Part shown: one piece after another, positions 1 through 5,717 of the stretch
Layout of the letters: each line of letters begins with the position of its first letter
Position numbering within the stretch: position 1 is the stretch's first letter
NCBI GenBank assembly: GCA_021790035.1
Contig: JAJYIO010000068.1
Span: 1-9,176, forward strand
Origin: a bacterium
Lineage (GTDB): Bacteria; Cyanobacteriota; Sericytochromatia; S15B-MN24; VGJW01
Direction of reading: 5' to 3'
Length of the DNA stretch: 9,176 nucleotides
Notes under the pieces: model-generated
Database searches by the model: none
Told to the model about the DNA's origin: nothing
Seen by the model: only the letters and a program-made list of their open reading frames with translations
Made by a program: the position numbers and the translations under genes

Positions 1-1
1 G

Positions 2-1033
2 CTGCGAGACCTGGCCACCGGGCAACGGGTGGCCCTGCCCGACTTCGCCCGCGGCGTCGCCTCGGAGCTCAAGTTCTCGCCCAACAGCCGGCGCCTGGCC
101 CTCTACCACGAATCGCCCTCTCGCGCCCGCGATCTATGGATCGTCGATCTGCCGGAGGCACCGGTCAGCGAGATCTCGGCGGCTTCCGGCACGGTCCAGT
201 CCGTCCGCCAGGTGACGTTCTCCATGTTCGGTGGACTCGGCCCCGAGGATCTGTGCATGCCCGAGAGCGTGCACTTCACGTCCTTTGACGGCCTCGAGAT
301 CTCGGCTTTGCTCTTCGTGCCCAAGGGTGCCAGGCCCGACGGTACGCTCGGCGCCGTCCTGTGGCCTCATGGGGGACCCGATGCGCAGGTGATCCAGAAC
401 TTCTACCACTGGTTCCAGGTCTTTGCCGGGGCCGGCTACGTGGTGCTGGCTCCCAACTTTCGGGGCAGTACGGGCTATGGCAAGGCGTTCCAGCTCCTCA
501 ACCGTCAGGACTGGGGCGGGGCGAGCTTCCGGGATCTGGTGGCAGGCGCCGACTTCCTGCTGCGTTCTCGCTGGGCGGATCCGCGTCGCCTGGCGGTCGT
601 GGGGGGATCCTTCGGCGGGTTCATGTCGCTGACGGCCGCCACCCAGGAGCCAGATCGCTGGGCTGCGGTTGTGGATTTCTTCGGTCCGAGCAACCTCCAC
701 ACCTTCATCGAGAGCACCCCCGCCTGGTGGAAGCCATACCTGTACGACATGGTGGGGCATCCCGAGCGCGACCGTGAACGCCTGTCCGAGCGCAGCCCGG
801 TCAACTTCCTCGACCGGGTCGTCGCTCCCCTTCTCGTCATCCAGGGCGCTCACGACCCGCGGGTGACCAAGGCCGAATCCGATCAGGTCGTCGAGCGCTT
901 GCGCGCCCTTGGCCGCCCGGTCGAGTACATGGTCTTCGAGGACGAAGGCCATGGCTTCAGTCGCACGTCCAACGAGATCCGGGCAGCGGGGGCGATCGTG
1001 GATTTCCTCGACCGTCACCTCGCCGCTGAATGA
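2..1033 (+). CDS. S9 family prolyl oligopeptidase-type serine peptidase, 3' part (5' end outside window)
   Basis: This is the C-terminal catalytic part of an S9-family (prolyl oligopeptidase/acylaminoacyl peptidase) serine peptidase, which cleaves short peptides. The frame is open to the left edge; the first residues (LRDLATGQ) look like the end of a beta-propeller blade, so the GTG at 29 is probably not the true start. Counted from that GTG, an alpha/beta-hydrolase domain fills about residues 85-334. It has an oxyanion-type WPHGGP at 112-117, the nucleophile in GGSFGGF (Ser194), the acid in QGAHDPRV (Asp276) and the base in DEGHGF (His308), so the triad is complete. The TGA stop at 1031-1033 is also the first three bases of the first intergenic repeat unit. 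Substrate cannot be predicted. The family call is firm; the subfamily is open. Confidence 0.93.
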   Translation: MRDLATGQRVALPDFARGVASELKFSPNSRRLALYHESPSRARDLWIVDLPEAPVSEISAASGTVQSVRQVTFSMFGGLGPEDLCMPESVHFTSFDGLEISALLFVPKGARPDGTLGAVLWPHGGPDAQVIQNFYHWFQVFAGAGYVVLAPNFRGSTGYGKAFQLLNRQDWGGASFRDLVAGADFLLRSRWADPRRLAVVGGSFGGFMSLTAATQEPDRWAAVVDFFGPSNLHTFIESTPAWWKPYLYDMVGHPERDRERLSERSPVNFLDRVVAPLLVIQGAHDPRVTKAESDQVVERLRALGRPVEYMVFEDEGHGFSRTSNEIRAAGAIVDFLDRHLAAE

Positions 1034-1133
1034 GGCTGTTGCCGGCTTCGCCGACCCTCAAGGACGTGACGCGGCCTGGCGGGTCGGGACGGCTCCCCGC
1101 AGTCCCTGCCCCGAAGGGGGAGTTTCTTGTGAG
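1031..1133 (+). repeat. Intergenic repeat unit A (short, divergent)
   Basis: This is a divergent, shortened relative of the unit at 1130-1282. It begins TGAG with a TTGCCGGCTTCGCCGAC block and ends with AGTCCCTGCC, a small hairpin (CCCC-GAA-GGGG, 1109-1119) and GGGAGTTTCTTGTGAG. In the 30 bases from 1050, about 20 match the start of the longer unit; the middle with the large hairpin is missing. It starts on the stop codon of the peptidase gene and shares its final TGAG with unit B. The homology was judged by eye. Confidence 0.6.
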
Positions 1134-1220
1134 TTGTCCACCGGCTGCGCCGACACTCTCGAATGAAACGCCACCTGCCGAGCGGGGCTACGCAGCAGCT
1201 TGCCCGCAGCGGGGGGTAGT

Positions 1221-1245
1221 TTGCGGGGGGCAAGGCCCCCTGCAA
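1221..1245 (+). other. Hairpin inside repeat unit B
   Basis: Eleven bases at 1221-1231 (TTGCGGGGGGC) pair with 1235-1245 (GCCCCCTGCAA) around an AAG loop, with a single G-T pair. The same structure occurs in the inverted copy at 4110-4134. There is no T-run after it, so it is not a classical intrinsic terminator for either strand. Confidence 0.7.
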
Positions 1246-1264
1246 GTCCCTGCCAGAGCGCAGC

Positions 1265-1280
1265 GAGGGAGTTTCTTGTG
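1265..1280 (+). promoter_or_regulatory. Shine-Dalgarno and GTG start of the lyase gene, within the repeat end
   Basis: GAGGGAG at 1265-1271 lies 6 nt before the GTG at 1278-1280. This is the only well-placed ribosome-binding site near the 5' end of the lyase frame. The GTG overlaps the repeat's terminal TTGTGAG. A TGA at 1279-1281 closes a 50-codon frame that could start at the equivalent GTG (1129) of the preceding unit, which gives a GTGA stop/start overlap. Confidence 0.65.
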
Positions 1281-2597
1281 AGCGAGGCCGGGCCGGGCGG
1301 GTTGCCCCGAAAGGGCGTCCCCTACGCGGACGTGATCGCCGAAATGGAGGCGGCTTCGGCCCAGGATGCCGACTGGCGGGCCGCTCGCACCTGGAGCCTG
1401 GTCTACCACGCCGACCGCGCGGTGGAGGCGATCGTCCAGGCAGCGTATAGTCGCTTCATGGCCACGAACGGCCTGTCGCCGGTGGCGTTCCCCAGCCTCA
1501 AACGATTCGAGTCCGAGGTGATGGCTGGCGTCCGGACCCTCCTGCGAGCCCCGGATGGCGCGGCGGGAAGCATGACGTCTGGCGGCACCGAAAGCCTGCT
1601 GCTGGCGGTCAAGGCCGCACGGGACTGGGCTGCGGTCCACCGGCGTCTTCACGGCGAATACGAGTTCCTGGTGCCCGAGACGGCCCACCCGGCCCTGTAC
1701 AAGGCCGCCCATTACCTGGGTGTCAGGCCCGTCCCGGTGCCCGTTGGGCCCGACTTTCGGGCCGATGCGGACGCCGCCCGCAAGCTGGTGACACCGCGGA
1801 CGATCCTGGTCGTGGGCTCGGCACCGGCCTTCCCTCACGGGGTCGTCGATCCGATCGGGCCACTGGCGGCCCTGGCGGCCGAGCACGGGATTCTTTGTCA
1901 CGTCGACGCCTCTGTCGGCGGCATGATGTTGCCGTTCCTGGAGCGACTCGGGCATACGATTCCGCCCTGGGATTTTCGCGTTCCCGGGGTCACCTCCATC
2001 TCGACCGACCTGCACAAGTACGGCTACGCGGCCAAGGGCGCGTCGGCGATCGTCTACGGGTCGCGAGCCCTCCGCCGCTTCCAGTTCTTCGTGCAGCCGG
2101 GGTGGCCCGGGGGGATGTACGCCTCGCCGACCCTTGCCGGCACACGTCCTGGCGGGGCCATCGCGGCTGCGTGGGCCGCGATGCGCTTCCTCGGCGAGGA
2201 CGGCTACCTGCAGCTGGCCAGAACCGCGAGCGAAGCGGCCTCGCGTCTGATGGCGGGGATTCGCTCCATCCCGGGTCTCTTTGTCCTCGGCGAGCCGGAC
2301 ATGACGCTCTTTGCCTTCGCGGCGCGGGATTTCGACACCTACGCCGTCGGTGACTCCATGCGCCGCCGTGGCTGGCGGCTCGATCGCCAGCAGCTTCCCC
2401 CCAGCTTGCACCTGGTGGTCACGGCCAACCACGCCCAGGTGGTCGACGCCTTCCTGGAGGATCTGGGGCAGTCAGCAGCCGAAGCTCGCGGCCAGGCCCC
2501 GGGCGTGGCCGGTGCAGCCTATGGCATGCTGGGCGAGGCGCCCGCCGGGACCGATGCCGAGGACTTTCTCCTCGATTTCCTGGATCAGGCTCTCTGA
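1278..2597 (+). CDS. PLP-dependent decarboxylase/lyase, sphingosine-1-phosphate lyase-like
   Basis: This is a 439-aa fold-type I PLP enzyme of the pyridoxal-dependent decarboxylase family, closest in motif pattern to bacterial sphingosine-1-phosphate lyases. Seen: SGAVYH-like WSLVYHADR near 39-47, TNGLSPVAFPS at 63-73, the phosphate-binding TSGGTES at 100-106, a His in PETAHPAL (His137) that would stack on the cofactor, HVDASVGG with Asp210 that would contact the pyridine nitrogen, and STDLHKYGYAAKG with Lys247 as the Schiff-base lysine. PGWPGGMYASPTLAG and TRPGGAIAAAW also follow the S1P-lyase pattern, as does the GVAGAAYGM segment near the C-terminus. There is no membrane helix, so it should be soluble. 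Such enzymes split sphingoid-base phosphates, but other phosphorylated amino alcohols or amino acids are possible. The GTG start was chosen for its Shine-Dalgarno; a longer TTG frame from 1200 would run through the repeat. Confidence 0.9.
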   Translation: MSEAGPGGLPRKGVPYADVIAEMEAASAQDADWRAARTWSLVYHADRAVEAIVQAAYSRFMATNGLSPVAFPSLKRFESEVMAGVRTLLRAPDGAAGSMTSGGTESLLLAVKAARDWAAVHRRLHGEYEFLVPETAHPALYKAAHYLGVRPVPVPVGPDFRADADAARKLVTPRTILVVGSAPAFPHGVVDPIGPLAALAAEHGILCHVDASVGGMMLPFLERLGHTIPPWDFRVPGVTSISTDLHKYGYAAKGASAIVYGSRALRRFQFFVQPGWPGGMYASPTLAGTRPGGAIAAAWAAMRFLGEDGYLQLARTASEAASRLMAGIRSIPGLFVLGEPDMTLFAFAARDFDTYAVGDSMRRRGWRLDRQQLPPSLHLVVTANHAQVVDAFLEDLGQSAAEARGQAPGVAGAAYGMLGEAPAGTDAEDFLLDFLDQAL

Positions 2598-2602
2598 TCC
2601 AG
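2580..2602. terminator. 9-bp dyad between convergent genes, possible two-way terminator
   Basis: CTGGATCAG (2580-2588) and CTGATCCAG (2594-2602) form a perfect 9-bp inverted repeat with a 5-nt loop. The lyase stop codon TGA (2595-2597) sits in the right arm and the cheW stop is about 32 bp further on. No T-tract follows on either strand, so a classical intrinsic terminator is not proven, but its place between convergent genes fits a termination or mRNA-end function. Confidence 0.4.
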
Positions 2603-2633
2603 AGGTGTCCGAATCATCCCGATCAAGAGGGTT

Positions 2634-3122
2634 CTAAGGAGCGCCGGCGTCCTCGACCTCGGCGAAGAGCGCCGCCAGATCGAGCAGGATCAGCAGGCGG
2701 CCCTGGACCTTGCCCAGGCCGGCGATGTAGGGAGAGCGCTTCTCGAAGCGATTCGACGGCGGGTCGATCTGGTCGCGGGGCAGCCAGACGACCTGCCGGA
2801 CCGAGTCGACCGCCAGACCGAACGCCTCGCCTTGCCACTCGGCGATGATCGTGGTCGGAGCCGGGCCAGCCTCGGCGCCCAGGCCGAACCAGCGCTTGGG
2901 ATCGAAGACGGGGATCACCACGCCGCGCAGATTGATCAACCCGATCACCGGATCTGGCGCATGAGGCAGGCGCGTGGGTTCGGCCGGGCCGATGATCTCG
3001 CGGATCGCCGTGATGGCCAGGGCGTATTCCTCGCCGGCCAGAAAGAAGGTCACGACCTGGATCGCATCGCCCGGCGCGGGGACGGCGGCCTGGCTGGTCG
3101 TTCGGAGGGGGGAGCCGGCCAT
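2634..3122 (-). CDS. cheW: Chemotaxis coupling protein CheW
   Basis: CheW links chemoreceptors to the CheA kinase in the cytoplasmic signalling array. The 162-aa product is essentially one CheW domain (about residues 20-155) of usual length. QVVTFFLAGEEYAL opens the fold, IREIIGP follows, and the hallmark GLINLRGVVIPVFD lies at 61-74, with the conserved Arg at 66. The LILLDLAALF strand-helix closes it. The ATG at 3122 was preferred to an in-frame start at 3197, because the latter would overlap the sigma-factor gene and add about 25 residues unlike CheW; the ribosome-binding site before 3122 is weak, so coupling to the upstream gene (14-nt gap) is likely. It is the last gene of the - strand operon. 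Confidence 0.95.
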   Translation of the reverse strand: MAGSPLRTTSQAAVPAPGDAIQVVTFFLAGEEYALAITAIREIIGPAEPTRLPHAPDPVIGLINLRGVVIPVFDPKRWFGLGAEAGPAPTTIIAEWQGEAFGLAVDSVRQVVWLPRDQIDPPSNRFEKRSPYIAGLGKVQGRLLILLDLAALFAEVEDAGAP

Positions 3123-3136
3123 GATCGCTCGAGGTG

Positions 3137-3931
3137 TCAGCTGCCCCTGCGGGCGGCCTTGGGAGCCTTCTCGATGCCCAGGTAGCGGTTGACCCACGTG
3201 CGCAGCCGCAAGGCAGCCTGGGAGTGGAGCTGGCAGACCCGGGACTCCGACACGTTGAGAACCATGCCGATCTCCTTGAGCGTCAAGCCCTCCTGGTAAT
3301 AGAGGGAAAGCAGCAGCTTCTCGCGATCCGGCAGCGCATCGATCGCCATCCCGAGCTGCTCCCGGAACTCGGTCTCTTCGAGGATCTGCGAGGGGCCGGG
3401 GCGATCATCGGCCATGGTATCGAGCCACGTGATACTCTGGCCGTCATCTGAGACCTGCACGAGCTCGTCGAGAGACAGGAACGGGCTGGCATCCTGGCTC
3501 AGGAGGTGGGCCAGATCCTGGGACGTGATTCCGAGGCGGTTGGCGATCTCCTCCTCGGTGGCCGGCCTCCCGAGCTCCGACTCGAGGCGGCTCATCGCCT
3601 CCGAGACGTCCCGGGTCCTGCTCCGCACCGATCGCGGCACCCAATCCTGGCTCCGCAGCGCATCGATGATCGAGCCGCGGATTCGGGTGATGGCGTACGT
3701 CTCGAACTTGACGCCGCGCTCGGGACTGAACTTCTCTACGGCCTGGATGAGCCCGATCAGACCGTAACCGTAGAGGTCCTCCTGATCCGTCGTCGGAGGC
3801 AGCGTGACAGCTAGCCTCCCGACCACGTAACGGACCAGGGGCGCGTACTGGAGAATGAGCTGCTCGCGAACCTTCTGGTCGCCGCTAGCCGTGAATTTCT
3901 GCCAGAGTCCGGCGGTATCGGCCGAGGCCAT
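3137..3931 (-). CDS. fliA: Flagellar sigma-28 factor (FliA/SigD/WhiG type)
   Basis: This is an RNA polymerase sigma factor of the FliA/WhiG group that directs transcription of late flagellar and chemotaxis genes. The 264-aa length is typical. Region 2 spans about 25-103 (LVRYVVGRL, then DLYGYGLIGLIQAVEKF, then FETYAITRIRGSIIDALR and DWVPRSVR). Region 3 lies at 108-160 (ELGRPATEEEIANRLGIT). Region 4 at 195-250 carries the helix-turn-helix LTLKEIGMVLNVSESRVCQL. The ATG has a purine-rich AAGAGGA just upstream with short spacing. An overlapping ATG at 3935 is out of frame. cheW follows 14 nt downstream. The 294-bp gap before it holds a repeat copy and a likely promoter. Its anti-sigma factor FlgM is not in the window. 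The position after cheC-cheD matches sigD in Bacillus. Confidence 0.95.
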   Translation of the reverse strand: MASADTAGLWQKFTASGDQKVREQLILQYAPLVRYVVGRLAVTLPPTTDQEDLYGYGLIGLIQAVEKFSPERGVKFETYAITRIRGSIIDALRSQDWVPRSVRSRTRDVSEAMSRLESELGRPATEEEIANRLGITSQDLAHLLSQDASPFLSLDELVQVSDDGQSITWLDTMADDRPGPSQILEETEFREQLGMAIDALPDREKLLLSLYYQEGLTLKEIGMVLNVSESRVCQLHSQAALRLRTWVNRYLGIEKAPKAARRGS

Positions 3932-4024
3932 CCATCCTCTTGGGCATGCTCCGGTCAGTCATGCAGTCCGGATCGAGCGGCACCGTGCACCGAAGGCGGG
4001 GCAAGGGCCTGGAAAACCCGCTTC

Positions 4025-4053
4025 ATCATAGCTGGCGGCGATCGGCGATGCAA
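4025..4053 (-). promoter_or_regulatory. Putative sigma-70 promoter for fliA-cheW
   Basis: Read on the - strand, TTGCAT (4053-4048) is followed after exactly 17 nt by TATGAT (4030-4025). The -10 matches the consensus at 5 of 6 bases and the -35 at 3 of 6. Transcription would start near 4018, giving an untranslated leader of about 87 nt before the fliA ATG. The promoter lies just downstream of repeat unit C and would give fliA-cheW some independence from the upstream che genes. No sigma-28 consensus was seen here. Confidence 0.5.
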
Positions 4054-4069
4054 GGACGCCGGCCACACG

Positions 4070-4225
4070 CTCACAAGAAGCTCTCTTCTCCGGCTGCGCC
4101 GGCAGTGACTTGCAGGGGGCCTTGCCCCCCGCAAACTACCCCCCGCTGCGGGCAAGCTGCTGCGTAGCCCCGCTCAGCAGGTGGCGTTTCATTCGAGAGT
4201 GTCGGCGAAGCCGGTTTGCAACTCA
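4070..4225 (-). repeat. Intergenic repeat unit C, inverted relative to unit B
   Basis: This 156-bp copy starts (on the - strand) with TGAGTTG one base after the TAA of the small membrane protein gene and ends with CTTCTTGTGAG. It matches unit B almost base for base over the central 101 bp. Its hairpin is at 4110-4134. The differences lie mainly in the variable stem before the terminal TTCTTGTGAG: here CCGGC-GCA-GCCGG at 4091-4103. It fills the space between the membrane protein gene and the fliA promoter. As in the other two units, the left boundary abuts the end of the preceding gene and both boundaries read TGAG. Confidence 0.85.
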
Positions 4226-4474
4226 TTATGCTTGCTCCACATTCGAGCTGTCGTCCGCCGTTTGCCTCGCGGCCCTCGAAACGCCGGCGAGATTGTCTCG
4301 CCGGACCTGCGAGAGCACGTAGTCGACGAGGAAACCCAGGATCCCCCCGATGCCCGAGGCGATCACGGCCCGGAAGGTGGAAGTCTCGGTCGAGGCCCCG
4401 GACAGCGTGGCGATGGAGCCGACCAGCAAGAATGCCGTGCAGCCGACGATCAAGGTCCAGCTCTTCTTCGACAT
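4226..4474 (-). CDS. Small membrane protein of unknown function in the che operon
   Basis: The 82-aa product has two predicted membrane helices: about 6-26 (WTLIVGCTAFLLVGSIATLSG) is preceded by the basic MSKKS, and about 36-56 is glycine-rich (ASGIGGILGFLVDYVL). The tail from 57 (QVRRDNLAGVSRAARQ...) is polar and basic near the membrane, then acidic. The ATG at 4474 begins 2 nt after the cheD stop, so translation is probably coupled; no strong ribosome-binding site is seen. I do not recognise the family. Bacillus has a small membrane protein (SwrB/YlxL) near sigD, but that is single-pass and I see no clear sequence likeness. The GxGGxxG pattern suggests helix packing or oligomerisation. A role at the flagellum or receptor array is only inferred from position. 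Confidence 0.7.
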   Translation of the reverse strand: MSKKSWTLIVGCTAFLLVGSIATLSGASTETSTFRAVIASGIGGILGFLVDYVLSQVRRDNLAGVSRAARQTADDSSNVEQA

Positions 4475-4476
4475 GG

Positions 4477-4956
4477 CTAGAGGATCACCCGCGCTGCCCT
4501 CGGGTCTCCAGACGCCACCTCGAGCGCCCAGGTTCCCAGATGAAATCGGATCGTCCTGCCTGCCGTGCCGCCGACGTCGGATGCCAGGACCGGGATCTTC
4601 GCACCGGCAAGCGCCGCCATGACGGCGTCGACGTTCCGCGCTCCAGGGGCCAATCCCGGCCCTGCGGACCGAAACATCCTGGCCCCGCCGGCAACCTTGG
4701 CAACCAGCATGGCAGGCCTGGCCCCGCGCTCGGTCAGGACATCGCGCAGGAGGGGCACTGCGGTATCTGCGAACTTGGCGGGTTGCGGGACCTCCTCGGC
4801 CGCCCGCGAGTCCGGAAGCAGCACATGCGCCATCGCCGCGATCTTGCGCCGCGGTTCGTACAGCACGATCCCCACGCACGAGCCCAGACCGGCGATGGCC
4901 AGCGTTGCAGCGGGGTCGTCGGAGACCGCCCACTGCCCCATGCCAACCATGATCAC
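4477..4956 (-). CDS. cheD: Chemoreceptor glutamine deamidase CheD
   Basis: CheD deamidates specific glutamines of chemoreceptors and, in Bacillus and Thermotoga, binds CheC and raises its CheY-P phosphatase activity. The 159-aa protein shows the full CheD pattern: GLGSCVGIVLYEP with the nucleophile Cys27, AAMAHVLLPDS with His44, KFADTAVPLL, KVAGGARMF, GARNVDAV, and DVGGTAGRTIRF. From memory, the Thermotoga triad Thr sits six residues before the Cys; here that position is Ile21. The GTG at 4956 is used; an ATG two codons later (4950) is as plausible, and both have poor ribosome-binding sites. It follows the cheC stop by 19 nt and is followed 2 nt later by the small membrane gene. Confidence 0.93.
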   Translation of the reverse strand: MIMVGMGQWAVSDDPAATLAIAGLGSCVGIVLYEPRRKIAAMAHVLLPDSRAAEEVPQPAKFADTAVPLLRDVLTERGARPAMLVAKVAGGARMFRSAGPGLAPGARNVDAVMAALAGAKIPVLASDVGGTAGRTIRFHLGTWALEVASGDPRAARVIL

Positions 4957-4975
4957 GAGCTCGGTCCGGATCGGC

Positions 4976-5620
4976 TCATGCGGTCCGGGAACCGCCGGGC
5001 GGCTGCCACAAGCCGATCGCCGCCAGCAGCTTGGGAAGCGTGTCGGGGGACAGGAACATCAGGAGATACCCCCTGAACGCGCCGTCACCCTCGATCAGCA
5101 GCTTGGTCTCGAGCGACAGGATCGTATCCGACGCCTCGGAAAGCTGGGCCACGATCCCGTCGAGGATCGCCGAGACCATGTCGTTGGCTGTCATGGGGGG
5201 CGAGGGCTGGAGCTTGAGGTGAGCGAGCTCGCCCATGGCGATGAGGTAGTTGGCAGTCAGGATGTTTCCCACCTCGGCCAAGGCGGATTCACCGATGGCG
5301 TCCACGGACGCAGAGGTGCCGAAAGGGCGGCCCATGAGGCGATCGACCATGGTTGCGGCCTCGGCTTGCGGCACGACGAAAACGATGTGGCCGTCGAGAT
5401 CCCCGAGCATCTGCAGGTAGATGGCCCAGACCTGAGTCTCGGGTCCCCCGACCAGGTCGTTCACGGCCGAAAGCGGGATGACGCTGGCACCGGGGACGCT
5501 CATCCCCACGCGCCTTCGCACCATCTTGGAGAGAGCGGTCGCTGCATGCCCGGCCCCGATGCTTCCGATCTCGCGCAGGGCGTCGATCTGGATGGGGGTG
5601 AGCGTGGCCAGGTTCAGCAA
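4976..5620 (-). CDS. cheC: CheY-P phosphatase CheC
   Basis: CheC dephosphorylates CheY-P and partners CheD. The 214-aa product has the two pseudo-symmetric halves of the CheC/CheX/FliY phosphatase fold. Each half should hold a D/S-xxx-E-xx-N-x22-P site. The second is complete: Ser112, Glu116, Asn119 and Pro142 (SALAEVGNIL). The first is DALREIGSIGAGHA: Asp13, Glu17 and Pro43 are present with exact spacing, but the Asn is Ser20. The TTG start was chosen because GAGGA lies 7 nt upstream and the protein then begins MLNLATLTPIQIDALREIG, as CheC proteins do. An in-frame GTG at 5662 would add 14 residues without a ribosome-binding site. The 97-nt gap after cheA is otherwise empty. Confidence 0.93.
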   Translation of the reverse strand: MLNLATLTPIQIDALREIGSIGAGHAATALSKMVRRRVGMSVPGASVIPLSAVNDLVGGPETQVWAIYLQMLGDLDGHIVFVVPQAEAATMVDRLMGRPFGTSASVDAIGESALAEVGNILTANYLIAMGELAHLKLQPSPPMTANDMVSAILDGIVAQLSEASDTILSLETKLLIEGDGAFRGYLLMFLSPDTLPKLLAAIGLWQPPGGSRTA

Positions 5621-5632
5621 GGGAAGGTCCTC
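5618..5632 (-). promoter_or_regulatory. Shine-Dalgarno and TTG start of cheC
   Basis: GAGGA (5632-5628 on the - strand) is spaced 7 nt from TTG (5620-5618). This decides the start, since the frame is open far upstream through the end of cheA and the only nearby alternative, GTG at 5662, has no purine-rich tract before it. Confidence 0.6.
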
Positions 5633-5717
5633 GATCGAAAAGCGGGGGAAGAAGCGAGACACCCGACGGGGGGCGACAGCGGACGAAAAGGAAGCTCCCG
5701 GAACGAGAATGCAGGAT

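Larger units (their letters stand above)
1130..1282 (+). repeat. Intergenic repeat unit B (about 153 bp)
   Basis: This unit is a near-exact inverted copy of 4070-4225: bases 1148-1248 match the reverse complement of 4107-4207 at 100 of 101 positions (mismatch at 1179). Both copies start TGAGTTG, carry a CCGGCT(t/g)CGCCGAC block, a GC-rich structured middle, AGTCnCTGCC and the end TTCTTGTGAGCG. TGAG bounds the unit on both sides. An 11-bp hairpin lies at 1221-1245. The right end contains the Shine-Dalgarno and GTG start of the downstream lyase gene. Short frames through the unit (for example a - strand one reading ALPPANYPPLRASCC) recur in the other copy simply because the DNA is repeated. No transposase is present, so a MITE-like or REP-like non-coding element is the best guess. 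Confidence 0.85.

Noticed and set aside
134..1018. - strand frame of 294 codons opposite the peptidase gene
   Set aside because: The + strand frame has the complete serine-peptidase triad; the antisense frame has none.
1015..1245. Similar peptides (ALPPANYPPLRASCCVAPL) read from the repeat here and at 4110-4322
   Set aside because: The likeness follows from near-identical DNA. The frames have no consistent start or ribosome-binding site and differ completely outside the repeat.
1188..2432. - strand frame of 414 codons opposite the lyase gene
   Set aside because: It mirrors the lyase gene; the translated protein is Arg/Gly/His-rich and has no family motif, while the + strand frame has a complete PLP-enzyme motif set.
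2634..3197. CheW start at 3197
   Set aside because: It would overlap the fliA 3' end by 61 nt and add 25 residues unlike CheW; the ATG at 3122 fits the gene boundary.
3955..4155. Frame of about 66 codons between repeat unit C and fliA
   Set aside because: It crosses the repeat and the putative promoter, and its composition is not protein-like. A shorter leader peptide from the repeat GTG (4074) cannot be ruled out but has no support.
4226..4933. Longer frame upstream of the small membrane protein
   Set aside because: The upstream part overlaps cheD in another frame and is Arg/Gly-rich; only the part from the ATG at 4474 looks like a protein.
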